From positions 1 through 44,259 of the IMG/VR virus record IMGVR_UViG_3300035698_006796: a stretch of 44,259 bases of DNA; one strand, 5' to 3'. Shown here in pieces: positions 30,634 to 38,730 of this stretch. The notes below the pieces were generated by a model. The model was not told where the DNA came from, did not search any database, and saw only the letters and a program-made list of their open reading frames with translations. The translations under genes and the position numbers were made by a program. Each line of letters opens with the position of its first letter. Position 1 is the stretch's first letter. This DNA comes from a virus.

Positions 30634-31709
30634 TGAACATTTTATTTATTGGTAACAACGGCGAAGGTTTGAGTATGGCACACAAAGTACAAAGCGCTGA
30701 CCATAGTACTTACCTGTACAGTACATCTAAAAGAGTGGGAGAAGGTATAGTAGAAAAACCTCTATTCAATAGCCCTATAACTACTTCAACTAATCGGGCT
30801 ATTAAGGGCAGTGTGAAAATGTTGATTAAAGAGACACAGCCTGAACTGGTTGTACTATGTAGTAGTGGGTTTGGTGATGTTGGAGATTACATACGTGGTC
30901 TAAATATAAATGTTATTGGGGGTAGTAAGTGGGCTGATGTTATAAACAGTAATGAGGAGTATGCAGGGAAGATACTTAAAGCTGCAGATGTAAATGTTGG
31001 TACAGGTGGTAACTTAATATGTGAGTTATGGTGGGATGGTCTCCACTCTTCCTTACATAACTTAACAGTCCTTAAGAGTAAGTTGATGAATGATGACTTA
31101 GGTCCAGATGTAACATTCTCTGGTGGAGTAACACAACTATCCTCCATTAACCATAAGGTGATTAAGGATACTGTAAGTAAAATGGAAAGATTACTTAAGA
31201 AAGTAGATTATAGAGGTCCTGTAAGTATGCGTGTTAATACAGCAAATGGGGTTGAGGTTAGTGAGCTATACGTAGGGTTTAGGTTGGGCACAACTCAAGC
31301 TTTATTTGAGTTGTGTAAGACAGGTATCGCAGAACTGTTATATAAGGTGGCGACTTGTAATAAGGTAGAAGAACATACTAAACATAAGTCTATTGCTATC
31401 CGTCTTACCGTACCAGAATTCCCATATGGTAACAGTCGCTTAGCTACTATAATTGAAGGTGTGAATAGTAACAATGAAAAACATATATGGTTTAGTGATG
31501 TTTGTAATGGTACTAGTACTTATGTAACAAGTGGAAGTAATGGAGATGTATGTACTATTACTGCGTGGGGTGATACTGTCAGGGAATGTCGTCGTCGTGC
31601 ATACCGCACAATTAGCAACTTACAAATCCCTGACGTTCAGTACCGGACTGATATAGGGAAAGGAGTGGAAAGTGTTATTTCCCACCTTATATCTTTAAGG
31701 CTTTTGTAG
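30633..31709 (+). CDS. PurD-like protein lacking the ATP-grasp core, 358 aa
   Basis: The N-terminal segment ILFIGNNGEGLSMAHKV and the C-terminal part (CTITAWGDTVRECRRRAYR, then YRTDIG) match phosphoribosylamine-glycine ligase (PurD): its N-terminal nucleotide-fold domain and C-terminal domain are recognisable. Between EEYAGKILKAADVNVG (about 109-124) and the segment with WWDGLHSSLHNLTVLKS (about 135-151) about 70 residues of the usual ATP-grasp domain, including the ATP-contacting Lys residues, are absent. A catalytically active ligase is therefore unlikely; a structural or binding role seems more plausible. The ATG overlaps the stop of the previous gene by one base, so it is co-translated with the ejection protein and ends the rightward unit. 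Confidence 0.65.
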   Translation: MNILFIGNNGEGLSMAHKVQSADHSTYLYSTSKRVGEGIVEKPLFNSPITTSTNRAIKGSVKMLIKETQPELVVLCSSGFGDVGDYIRGLNINVIGGSKWADVINSNEEYAGKILKAADVNVGTGGNLICELWWDGLHSSLHNLTVLKSKLMNDDLGPDVTFSGGVTQLSSINHKVIKDTVSKMERLLKKVDYRGPVSMRVNTANGVEVSELYVGFRLGTTQALFELCKTGIAELLYKVATCNKVEEHTKHKSIAIRLTVPEFPYGNSRLATIIEGVNSNNEKHIWFSDVCNGTSTYVTSGSNGDVCTITAWGDTVRECRRRAYRTISNLQIPDVQYRTDIGKGVESVISHLISLRLL

Positions 31710-31871
31710 TGCATCCTTAAGTTGAGTTATAGATCTTTCAATTCTGTCACCAATGTACTCTGTCATAACTAGTAGTCTAGAGTCAAAGTCCAGTAATTCC
31801 CATACCTCATAATCACTCTTATCCTTAAACATCTCGTGCTCTGTATCAACATACTTTTTTACTGGTACCAT
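31695..31871 (-). CDS. Hypothetical small protein at the convergent end, 58 aa
   Basis: On the minus strand an ATG at 31871 follows AAAGGAGGTAAAGTA, and the frame stays open to the TAA at 31697-31695. The product is acidic to neutral and helical (TEYIGDRIERSITQLKDAL). It overlaps the 3' end of the rightward PurD-like gene by 15 bases on the opposite strand and its ATG overlaps the stop of the next upstream leftward gene. No family is recognised. As the last gene of the leftward unit it marks where the two units meet. Confidence 0.6.
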   Translation of the reverse strand: MVPVKKYVDTEHEMFKDKSDYEVWELLDFDSRLLVMTEYIGDRIERSITQLKDALQKP

Positions 31872-32056
31872 TACTTTACCTCCTTTAGTGTCTCTAACAT
31901 ATACTTTAAGAATCCTACATCTACAAGAGAGGTAGTTAAGCCACAGCTTATATGGCTTTCTAATCTGTGCTTACAATACTTTAAACATTCTACTAATCTA
32001 CCTTTCTCTGACTTGTCCAACACTAGACCTACCTTACTTATTCTTACTGTTTCCAT
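31871..32056 (-). CDS. Hypothetical small protein, 61 aa
   Basis: A leftward gene with GGAGAGAAAAGAGAA before its ATG at 32056. The product has a helical, Lys/Arg-rich middle (LDKSEKGRLVECLKYCKHRLES) with two nearby Cys residues and a hydrophobic C-terminal part. It overlaps the next upstream gene (32034) by 23 bases and the downstream gene by one base. No family is recognised. Confidence 0.55.
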   Translation of the reverse strand: METVRISKVGLVLDKSEKGRLVECLKYCKHRLESHISCGLTTSLVDVGFLKYMLETLKEVK

Positions 32057-32249
32057 TTCTCTTTTCTCTCCTTAGTAGTTCAGCTTTCTTTTCAGCAGTC
32101 TTAACAAAGTTATCCATAGTCTGTGGTATAGCTTCCAAAGCTTGTGGACTACAGCCCTTGTTTTGTAACGCTTTTGACTTACGTAGCGCTCCCTTCGGTG
32201 TGCTAGCATATAGATGCCATTCAGTAAACTTAATGCGATACAAGTTCAT
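32034..32249 (-). CDS. Hypothetical basic protein, 71 aa
   Basis: It starts at an ATG at 32249 after GGAGGAAGTAA. It is very basic, with an N-terminal strand-like segment (NLYRIKFTEWHLY), then a region with KGALRKSKALQNKGC and a Lys/Arg-rich C-terminus (AEKKAELLRREKRNG). This suggests nucleic-acid or host-protein binding, but no family is recognised. It overlaps both neighbours by about 20 bases. Confidence 0.6.
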   Translation of the reverse strand: MNLYRIKFTEWHLYASTPKGALRKSKALQNKGCSPQALEAIPQTMDNFVKTAEKKAELLRREKRNGNSKNK

Positions 32250-32448
32250 TTACTTCCTCCAGTTGTTGTACTTTAGTTTCTAGTTCTTGTTGCCTGTTAC
32301 ACATAGTAAATAAACAGACGATTAGTATTACACCTAATAACCCTATACCGCCACCTTTATTACCTCCACAATTTACGCTACGTCCACTCTGTACAGTATT
32401 ATTAAACCCATCTGAACTGTAACCTACAAATCCATCTGCACTATACAT
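32230..32448 (-). CDS. Small membrane protein with coiled coil, 72 aa
   Basis: The ATG at 32448 follows AAGGAGGTGATGT, a near-perfect ribosome binding site. It has a Gly/Ser/Asn-rich N-terminus with Cys, a hydrophobic segment at about 36-50 (GLLGVILIVCLFTM), and then a charged coiled-coil-like C-terminus (QELETKVQQLEEVNELV). This is the order of type II membrane proteins such as small spanin or holin-like accessory proteins. It is one of several membrane proteins at the distal end of the leftward unit. Confidence 0.6.
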   Translation of the reverse strand: MYSADGFVGYSSDGFNNTVQSGRSVNCGGNKGGGIGLLGVILIVCLFTMCNRQQELETKVQQLEEVNELVSH

Positions 32449-32459
32449 ACATCACCTCC

Positions 32460-32927
32460 TTAGTACATTGCTAATATGCATATTGTCATAGCTACTGCCG
32501 CTCCTCTGCCCCATTCTTCCCATTCTACATCATCAACTTGTTCACTATATATAGATGTAAATATAGTTAGTAATACAGATCTACATAATATTGTATGCCA
32601 GTTGCCAAACTCTATTGCTATTGGTATATACGCAAGACCATAAGCAAGTCCGGTTAAAGCCCAGTTAAACCAATACTTAGTGTCAGTTGGTAAGCCAAAC
32701 CATTTGTTTATCTTACACCAGTAAGTAGTCATAGCACCAAACAATAACAGTGTGCTCCAAAGTAGAGACCAACCAATAGGTAGACCAAGAAAAGCGTATA
32801 CTAGAGCTGCGACTAACGGCACACCAAAGTCCCTATACTTTGTATTCCAAGGCTTACCTATACCGCCTAACCTATAAAGTATACCACCTATGTAACTAAG
32901 CGCTACCACTACTATCAACTTCCACAT
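32460..32927 (-). CDS. Multi-pass membrane protein, 155 aa
   Basis: The ATG at 32927 follows AAGGAAGGAG. The protein has about four hydrophobic segments (roughly 1-18, 34-52, 57-70 and 88-110), each interrupted by Gly, Trp and charged residues (GKPWNTKYRDFG, CKINKWFGLPTD). Membrane proteins with a GGILYRLGGIGKP-like start occur in several tailed phages, from recollection. The function is unknown; lysis, exclusion or host takeover are possible. It overlaps the zinc-ribbon gene upstream by 32 bases. Confidence 0.65.
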   Translation of the reverse strand: MWKLIVVVALSYIGGILYRLGGIGKPWNTKYRDFGVPLVAALVYAFLGLPIGWSLLWSTLLLFGAMTTYWCKINKWFGLPTDTKYWFNWALTGLAYGLAYIPIAIEFGNWHTILCRSVLLTIFTSIYSEQVDDVEWEEWGRGAAVAMTICILAMY

Positions 32928-33063
32928 CTTTTAACTCCTTCCTTTTGTACCAGTACTCCGCATCACACCATATACATCCACCTTCTGTAATATATATTGT
33001 TTGCACAGTACGTTGGCAGTTGTTACATACAGTAAATTCAATTATTGAACTTACGGACTTCAC
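32896..33063 (-). CDS. Small zinc-ribbon protein, 55 aa
   Basis: Translation begins at a GTG at 33063 that overlaps the TGA of the upstream ATPase gene (GTGA), a coupled start. The protein has CNNC at 13-16 and CIWC at 30-33, a classical pair of CxxC knuckles 13 residues apart, and ends with Lys/Glu-rich sequence. It probably binds one zinc ion; a nucleic-acid role is plausible. Codons 4-11 (VSSIIEFT) lie inside one of the dispersed palindromes. It also overlaps the following membrane-protein gene by 32 bases. Confidence 0.65.
   Translation of the reverse strand: MKSVSSIIEFTVCNNCQRTVQTIYITEGGCIWCDAEYWYKRKELKDVEVDSSGSA
33032..33054. repeat. Dispersed palindrome, copy 4
   Basis: Arms GTAAATTCAA and TTGAACTTAC flank TTA, one mismatch, followed by GG. 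It lies within the first codons of the zinc-ribbon gene, where on the minus strand it reads VSSIIEFT. Confidence 0.88.
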
Positions 33064-34220
33064 GCTCTAGTAAATCTCCGTTTACCCTTTGTTATATGTT
33101 CTACAATAACCTCTTCCATTAACAGCTCACTTAATATCTCATTCAATCTACTAGCTGACAGACAATAACTCAAGCTACGCAACAGATCTACATACCCTAC
33201 CTCCTTCTTTCTGGTTATAGCACGTACTACCTTATCCCTTTCTTCCCCACCCATTGTGGTCATAACACTTCTCATAACTAATGGCAAGTACTTCTCAGTA
33301 TTGTTAAGTGCGTTAAGTGCGTTACTTAAATCATACTCAGTAAGCTTCATACTATCATTAGTTGCGACTGACAAACACATACCAACCTTAAGTAATGTGT
33401 CGTGTTTCCTACCATAGTACCCATCCAATATACCTTCTCGTTTATCCGCCATTCTCGGTAACACATTTGTATACCAATCACTAAACCAATCCTCAGCCTT
33501 CTTCGTTAAAGTAAACTCACCTTTCAACCCATTTATCCAAGTTAGGTCACTAACTAAATCTTCCTTAAGTCTAGCTAGCTCTGGGTTTATTTTAGGGAAA
33601 GGTATTAGTTTTTCAGGTGTGTCTTGGTACACAAATATTACACGACTTGTAAACCCACCACCTATAGCGTGAGATGGCATAGTACTTTTGATCCACTCTG
33701 GTGTAGTCGCAGCAAGCATATCACAGTAAGTGTTCAAGCATACCTCTCTACCTCGCATTAGTGTATGGTAATCTAACGTCTCTTCACAATCATACAACTT
33801 GGTTAGTAACTGCATAAGGGAATCATCAGTCATACTTCTTCCCAGAAATACACTTAACTCACCACTTATAACACTTGCACCACTAAACCCTTTCTCTTCA
33901 GTCTTCTCCTTAATGAAGCTAATAAGTGCCTCAGTAGTTATCTTTTGACTAACCAAATTGATCTCTGGTATAGCTTGTTTAAGTAAGCGTGTACCAATAC
34001 TGACTGCTGTTGTCTTTCTCACTCGTGCACTAGCACCAACTAGTATAACATATAAGTTGGGGAATAGTTGGTAGTAACTACGATCCATCCAAACACTCCT
34101 CTCCAATGCACTAGCTATGGTACTTATAGCCACCCACAAATGGAACATAGTGGGAGACTCTTGCTCATTTGTATATCTCTCGTAAGCACGTAACCAATTC
34201 TTGCACTTTCTATCAGCCAT
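33060..34220 (-). CDS. DUF3987-like replicative ATPase, 386 aa
   Basis: This protein has the start and middle of DUF3987-type proteins: MFHLWVAISTIASALER at about 25-41, a deviant P-loop GASARVRKTTA at 62-72 in which Arg replaces the usual Gly before Lys-Thr, and later a segment with SAVISGELSVFLGR-like residues near 113-131. DUF3987 proteins are linked to phage replication, often with primase domains, and are usually thought to be helicase-like. No separate primase domain is seen here. The ATG at 34220 directly abuts the DUF4326 gene stop. It lies downstream of the DNA polymerase gene. Confidence 0.7.
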   Translation of the reverse strand: MADRKCKNWLRAYERYTNEQESPTMFHLWVAISTIASALERSVWMDRSYYQLFPNLYVILVGASARVRKTTAVSIGTRLLKQAIPEINLVSQKITTEALISFIKEKTEEKGFSGASVISGELSVFLGRSMTDDSLMQLLTKLYDCEETLDYHTLMRGREVCLNTYCDMLAATTPEWIKSTMPSHAIGGGFTSRVIFVYQDTPEKLIPFPKINPELARLKEDLVSDLTWINGLKGEFTLTKKAEDWFSDWYTNVLPRMADKREGILDGYYGRKHDTLLKVGMCLSVATNDSMKLTEYDLSNALNALNNTEKYLPLVMRSVMTTMGGEERDKVVRAITRKKEVGYVDLLRSLSYCLSASRLNEILSELLMEEVIVEHITKGKRRFTRA

Positions 34221-34490
34221 TTATTTTTCCCATATTTTATCCTCCACCATACGTACAAGTATATCTCCGTGACAACCAAGCGGCTTACAAAAACAACCAA
34301 GTACCTTTCCTTCTAACTCTAGTAAGTCAGCTATAAGATCTGGGTTGTTCATAATGTGTGCTTCATACTTACTAATAACGTCTTCTCTGGTACCATCTTT
34401 ACCTATACTAAAAGGATTTCCCCATTTAGATGGTCTTCCTATATACACATCATACTTCTCTTTTCTTAAGTCCACTACTCTACTCGACAT
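34221..34490 (-). CDS. DUF4326 protein, 89 aa
   Basis: The segment RVVDLRKEKYDVYIGRPS followed by KWGNPF, and near the end GKVLGCFCKPLGCHGD, are the signatures of DUF4326, a small family of phage and bacterial proteins with conserved Cys/His residues of unknown function. The full domain is present. It starts at an ATG at 34490, overlapping the polymerase gene end by 11 bases, and its stop abuts the ATPase gene. It may be a small nucleotide- or metal-binding protein acting with the polymerase; this is inference from location. Confidence 0.75.
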   Translation of the reverse strand: MSSRVVDLRKEKYDVYIGRPSKWGNPFSIGKDGTREDVISKYEAHIMNNPDLIADLLELEGKVLGCFCKPLGCHGDILVRMVEDKIWEK

Positions 34491-36780
34491 TTTTCATATC
34501 CTCCCAGTTTCCCCCAACTTTAATATCTATAGGTATGAGCAACGTCCTACCCTTAATATAAACTGGTATATTAAATGCTTCCTTGATACACCTAATAACC
34601 TCATCAACCTTTGAATCTTTACACTGGCACATAAAACTGTCGTGTACTTGTAGCATCGGTATTGCAGGTGTCTCCATCTTGACAAAGTTAATAAGTGCCA
34701 AATCGAGAATATCTGCAACAGTACTCTGAGGCACAAAAGCGTAAGCCTCTCTAAACAATCCATCACCCCACCTCCCGAAGAACAAACGTTTGCGACCAAG
34801 CGGGTTGGTCATTATTTTTGTCTTGCCAAGCTGTGCTTGGACTTGCGTCTGCCACGATTTGATATGTGGGAATGTGTCAAAATATCTTTGCAACAATTGT
34901 TTCGCTTCACCCTCTGGCTTTCCAATGTGGTAAGCGAAAGCGCGAGGTCCAATACCGTAGTTACCTGCGTGGACAAGTTTCTTTCCAATGTTTCTCTCTT
35001 CCTTTGTGACATCGATTTTAATCTTGTTATAGATCCAAGCTGCGTTTTGAGTGTGGATATCTCCTCCTTTAGTGAACAGCTCAATGAGTCTTTCTTCTTC
35101 AGCGAGGTACGCGACAACCCTCGCTTCCGCTTGGGATAAGTCAGCCTCAATAAGCACTTCTCCAGCGTCCGCAACAAACATTCGTCTACAACTTCCCTTC
35201 GGGATATTCTGCAAGTTAGTACCAGTCCCGAAGATACTTGTTCTACTAGATAATCTTCCTGTCTCAGTTCCTCCCATTCCATCTTTATCACCTCCAATTA
35301 TGTAACTACACCTTGCTCTACCATCGTCCCCAGCAATACCTGTTAAGTATGTACTAATCAACTTACGGTTATGCCGTATGTTAAGTATTAGGTTAAATTC
35401 TTTACGTGGATACTTTTTAGACATAGCTTGTATAGCTTCAACATCTGTAGTTAACTTACTAGTGCTACGCTTAAAGCGTGGAGGCAAACCCATCTTCTCA
35501 TAGAACAATTCCTTAAGTTGTTTAGGTGACATAACATTTACTGGGTAACCTACCTCAATATCCAATTCATTCTGTGACTCAGCTAATTGTTTTTCACAAG
35601 TCTCTTTAGCTTCACCCAACCATTTACTATCTATTTTAATACCACCTATCTGCATATCAACTAGTATAGGTATTAGTGGGTGTACATATTTGAAGTAAAA
35701 GTCTTTAACTCCAAACTCTTCCATCTCTTTCTCAATCTCTATTGCAGCTTCAAATGTTACCGCTGCGTCCATCGCATTGTACTCCCAAAACACTTCGTCA
35801 CCACCGTCTTTTCTCCAGTGCTTGTAGTACGGTTGCTTTGTGTATATTGATGTGATGATATCCAATCCTTTAGGCAACTCGGGATATACAGTATGATGTG
35901 CACACATAGTATCAAGAGCCAAATTGCGAACCGTGAAGCCGACTGGATTAACGCGACCAACCACCAAATCGAACTGGGCGTTCTGTGCAATCTTCCCAAT
36001 GTTTTCATCTTCCATTATCTCCTTAACTTTCCTTAGTATTGTAATCTCTTCATCAACACTAAAGTAGTTTATAGTTTCTTCCCCTTTACTGAATGTGAAT
36101 GGTATACACACAGCCTTGCCAACTTGGTCACTAAATCCTATACAAGTTGGAAGTGGTATACCACCTACTGTTGTTTCATAATCAAATGCTAGCAACTTGC
36201 TTTTACTTAACCTATCCAGCTCCTTCATACTCTCTTCAAATGTTGGTGCTATTAAAAAGTCGTACTCCGGCGCTTTGTAACTAGCACTTTTACCTTCGTC
36301 GTGTACGCGCTTTAAATCAAACATCATTAAAGGCGCGAACTCCCATTGTCTCATAACCATAGTTGGATCTATAGTTGGGATTACTTTACACTGCAGTTTA
36401 TCACACCAAAGTATACTACCTCTCCACTTAGTCACACCGAACTTATTAACCAGTGCAGCCATAGCTTCATTACCTAACGCACAAACCACGTTAGGTCCGG
36501 TCTTTTTAATATCATCAATTAAGTACTTCCTCCCTATCTCCAAACTAGGCGAAGGGTACTTGCCGTTGTAAAAGTTGCGAAAGTTGTTGCCAGGTGGTCG
36601 TGTACGCATAACACTACCAATCCTACATTCGCCTCTCGCTATACCGACATCCATCAACATCTTTGTCAGTATAGTACCGCCACCTCCTGTGAATAACTTC
36701 CTGTGCAATTCATCAGTCGCACCAGGTGCTTCTCCCACAAGGTAAATCTTTGCTGGTTGTGGTCCTTCGAACTCTACCAT
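34480..36780 (-). CDS. DNA polymerase, family A, with N-terminal UDG-like domain, 766 aa
   Basis: Three domains are visible. Residues 1-165 resemble family 4/5 uracil-DNA glycosylases: GEAPGA at 16-21, FTGGGG at 30-35, GNEAM at 103-107, and IDPTMVMR at 137-144 where an active-site His-Pro would be expected (the His is Asp here). Residues about 195-345 hold a 3'-5' exonuclease with D200-Y-E202, N267-AQFD271 and Y334-NAMD338. Residues about 370-766 are a family A polymerase: DLSQAE at 547-552, R596-K600-Y608 and H713-D714-S715. All polymerase and exonuclease residues are present. It starts at an ATG after GGAGGAAGG and overlaps the membrane-protein gene upstream by 68 bases. It is the main replicase. 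Confidence 0.9.
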   Translation of the reverse strand: MVEFEGPQPAKIYLVGEAPGATDELHRKLFTGGGGTILTKMLMDVGIARGECRIGSVMRTRPPGNNFRNFYNGKYPSPSLEIGRKYLIDDIKKTGPNVVCALGNEAMAALVNKFGVTKWRGSILWCDKLQCKVIPTIDPTMVMRQWEFAPLMMFDLKRVHDEGKSASYKAPEYDFLIAPTFEESMKELDRLSKSKLLAFDYETTVGGIPLPTCIGFSDQVGKAVCIPFTFSKGEETINYFSVDEEITILRKVKEIMEDENIGKIAQNAQFDLVVGRVNPVGFTVRNLALDTMCAHHTVYPELPKGLDIITSIYTKQPYYKHWRKDGGDEVFWEYNAMDAAVTFEAAIEIEKEMEEFGVKDFYFKYVHPLIPILVDMQIGGIKIDSKWLGEAKETCEKQLAESQNELDIEVGYPVNVMSPKQLKELFYEKMGLPPRFKRSTSKLTTDVEAIQAMSKKYPRKEFNLILNIRHNRKLISTYLTGIAGDDGRARCSYIIGGDKDGMGGTETGRLSSRTSIFGTGTNLQNIPKGSCRRMFVADAGEVLIEADLSQAEARVVAYLAEEERLIELFTKGGDIHTQNAAWIYNKIKIDVTKEERNIGKKLVHAGNYGIGPRAFAYHIGKPEGEAKQLLQRYFDTFPHIKSWQTQVQAQLGKTKIMTNPLGRKRLFFGRWGDGLFREAYAFVPQSTVADILDLALINFVKMETPAIPMLQVHDSFMCQCKDSKVDEVIRCIKEAFNIPVYIKGRTLLIPIDIKVGGNWEDMKNVE

Positions 36781-36997
36781 CCTTCCTCCAATATTTATGG
36801 ATCCCTATACACCAACTAACCGCATAAAATAAAGACAGAATACATATTGAATAGGTTTGAGTGCGCCACCCTATCGCTAACCAGAATGGCTGTGACAATA
36901 AGCCGATGACCGGTCCCCACTTGTTTCCAAGTAGGGATAGAGTCAACGCACTTAAACCAAACACACCTAGACTGACATCTAATACTATGTCAATCAT
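36713..36997 (-). CDS. Small membrane protein, 94 aa
   Basis: The ATG at 36997 overlaps the stop of the methyltransferase gene by the ATGA arrangement. The protein has hydrophobic segments at about 1-24 (IVLDVSLGVFGLSALTLSLL), 29-43 and 48-66 (YSICILSLFYAVSWCIGI), followed by a charged C-terminus that reads into the polymerase start. Similar small two- or three-span proteins occur near replication genes of phages and may act in membrane attachment or nucleotide supply. No family is assigned. The 68-base overlap with the polymerase is unusual. Confidence 0.6.
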   Translation of the reverse strand: MIDIVLDVSLGVFGLSALTLSLLGNKWGPVIGLLSQPFWLAIGWRTQTYSICILSLFYAVSWCIGIHKYWRKDGRVRRTTTSKDLPCGRSTWCD

Positions 36998-38247
36998 AGA
37001 CTTAATTCCTTTCCAAAGTCTTCAATTCTAAGTACTATTTTATTATAGTACTCTTTGTTCAATTCACATCCCCAAGCCTGTCTCTTAGTCTCCAACGCAG
37101 CAATAAGTGTACTACCACTGCCTGCAAAGGGGTCTATAACTAAGTCGCCTGGATGGCTACTCAACTCTACCAACCTACGCAATAGTGTAGTTGGCTTTTC
37201 AGTTGGGTGCACTTTGTACTGTGGAGCTAACCTTGGTTCGGTAAACACATTAGTTTGTCCTAGTTTTGTCAGTCTATAATCACCCTTCCTACAGAAGAAG
37301 AATGACTCATACATAGGTGCAAACTCTCTACCTGTTGTACCACCTGGTCCACTACCTGTCTTAACCCAAACCAACGGTACATCCCAAACCTTAAACCCAC
37401 TATCAATCAGTTTGTTGTAGACATACTGGTAATGGCGAATGTGAAAGAATATATACATATGTGCATCTTCTTTGAGTACACGGTAACATTCTGTTATCAC
37501 CATACCAATCGTACTAAGTATTTGTTGTGCGTCATCTTCATACGGTTTAACACTATCCGTATCATTCCTTTTCATAAGTAAGTCAACCCCGAATGGTGGA
37601 TCTGTAAGTACCAAGTCCACACTTCCACTAGCCAACTTACTCAATTCCTTAGCACTGTCTCCATTCACAATACAATCTTTACTAGCTGTGATTTTAACCT
37701 TGCTAGCAAGCACGTCTAGTAGCACAGTTTCCTTAAGTTTTTGATACATACGCCAAGCAGCTTCCTTATTCTTTTCTTTCTCCAGCTGTGGAAATTCTTT
37801 AATGGCTTCAGCAAGTCTAATGTCCCTACTAGTTAGACCAACACTTTCACCAAGGCTGTCTGCAGTATCCCTTAAGCTCCAACCACCACCGTGACCTTTA
37901 ATTGCACTGCCGTACAACTCTCTCTTTATCTTATCAACTTCATTCTTCGCTTTCACTTCTTCCTGCCAAGTGAAGTTCTTACGACGAATGTTCTCTTCAA
38001 TTTCAACTTCTCTTTTAACTAACTCATCAGCGTCTTCTAATATCTTAACTTCAATCTCTTCCATACCTAACATTACGTGTGCTTTGTAACGCCTTTCTCC
38101 TGCGACCAAATTATAATCTTTGTCTACAATGATTGGGTGGAATAATCCATACCTTTGTATGGACACAGCCAACTCCTCAATGGCTCCAAAGTCCTCCCTG
38201 AACCTTTCATTCTCTACTTTAATTTCCTTAAGCACAACTTTAGGCAC
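36994..38247 (-). CDS. ParB-like/Srx domain fused to DNA N-methyltransferase, 417 aa
   Basis: I place the start at a GTG at 38247, directly after TGAGGAGGTAACA; the longer frame begins at a TTG inside a palindrome and lacks a ribosome binding site. Residues 1-110 form a ParB N-terminal nuclease-like domain (FHPIIVDKDYNLVAGERRY at about 36-54). From about 190 is an N4/N6-methyltransferase with DPPF at 216-219 (motif IV) and, near the C-terminus, DPFAGSGST at 372-380 (motif I), with TEKP before it. The order (IV before I) matches beta-class enzymes. Such fusions are common in phages and may protect phage DNA from restriction. The recognition site cannot be read from the sequence. Confidence 0.82.
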   Translation of the reverse strand: MPKVVLKEIKVENERFREDFGAIEELAVSIQRYGLFHPIIVDKDYNLVAGERRYKAHVMLGMEEIEVKILEDADELVKREVEIEENIRRKNFTWQEEVKAKNEVDKIKRELYGSAIKGHGGGWSLRDTADSLGESVGLTSRDIRLAEAIKEFPQLEKEKNKEAAWRMYQKLKETVLLDVLASKVKITASKDCIVNGDSAKELSKLASGSVDLVLTDPPFGVDLLMKRNDTDSVKPYEDDAQQILSTIGMVITECYRVLKEDAHMYIFFHIRHYQYVYNKLIDSGFKVWDVPLVWVKTGSGPGGTTGREFAPMYESFFFCRKGDYRLTKLGQTNVFTEPRLAPQYKVHPTEKPTTLLRRLVELSSHPGDLVIDPFAGSGSTLIAALETKRQAWGCELNKEYYNKIVLRIEDFGKELSL

Positions 38248-38277
38248 TGTTACCTCCTCACATTTATACGGTATCAC

Positions 38278-38310
38278 GTGGCAAGTACCCATATCAGTAG
38301 TACTTGCCAC
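38278..38310. repeat. Perfect 11 bp inverted repeat in the methyltransferase leader
   Basis: GTGGCAAGTAC (38278-38288) and GTACTTGCCAC (38300-38310) are exact reverse complements with an 11-base loop. It sits 31 bases upstream of the GTG at 38247 on the leftward unit and next to a dispersed palindrome. It lacks a T run, so it is more likely a regulatory or RNA-stability element than a terminator. Confidence 0.7.
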
Positions 38311-38316
38311 TAAACA

Positions 38317-38343
38317 CCGTAAATTCAATTCTTGAACTTACGG
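38317..38343. repeat. Dispersed palindrome, copy 5
   Basis: Arms CCGTAAATTCAA and TTGAACTTACGG flank TTC, one mismatch in 12 bp. It lies in the 99-base gap between the DUF669-like gene and the methyltransferase gene, six bases from the 11 bp inverted repeat. Confidence 0.9.
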
Positions 38344-38346
38344 ATG

Positions 38347-38730
38347 TTAAACCGTGGTGCAAGGAGAGTATTTTGCGGATACCCTATTCCTTACCTTCCC
38401 ATCATACTCCTGCTGGTCAACCTGAATATCTAGTTTAGCACCTACCGCATCTTCAGTGTTGAAACCAGTACTGTCCATAGCAACATCTGCAGCTTCAAGC
38501 AATGCTTTCAAGTTCCAAAGTGCATCTTTCTTTAAGCTGGTGTTAGTAAAGACTTTACGTCCTTTATTGTCTTCACCTATTACTGTGAATTCCCAGTTGA
38601 TGTATTTACTATCTCCACTCTTTGCTGTCTTAATTTCCTGACCACTAATAACCACACTATAACAACCTGGTGTAAGTGGCTCAAAGTCTTTTACTTCTAC
38701 TGTGTCAAATCCTGGTAAATCAATTTTCAT
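38347..38730 (-). CDS. DUF669-like, possibly ssDNA-binding protein, 127 aa
   Basis: The product has PLTPGCYSVVISGQEIKTAK followed by SGDSKYINWEFTV at about 19-51, then FTNTSLKKDALWNLKALL, then a Lys-poor strand-rich end with YDGKVRNRVS. This order is that of DUF669 proteins, which sit in phage recombination and replication clusters and may bind single-stranded DNA. Its ATG at 38730 overlaps the stop of the upstream zinc-ribbon gene. It is downstream of the RecA-like ATPase and nuclease genes, consistent with a recombination role. The protein is complete for the family. Confidence 0.7.
   Translation of the reverse strand: MKIDLPGFDTVEVKDFEPLTPGCYSVVISGQEIKTAKSGDSKYINWEFTVIGEDNKGRKVFTNTSLKKDALWNLKALLEAADVAMDSTGFNTEDAVGAKLDIQVDQQEYDGKVRNRVSAKYSPCTTV

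Noticed and set aside
31690-31722. Bidirectional terminator at the convergent junction
   Set aside because: Only a 6 bp TTAAGG/CCTTAA stem with a 14-base loop and no T run on either strand could be found; the two units overlap by 15 coding bases here.
34812-35297. Long open frame in another phase of the polymerase gene on the minus strand
   Set aside because: It runs through the polymerase motifs A and B region, shows Arg/Ser/Leu-rich random-like sequence, and has no matching family or separate ribosome binding site.
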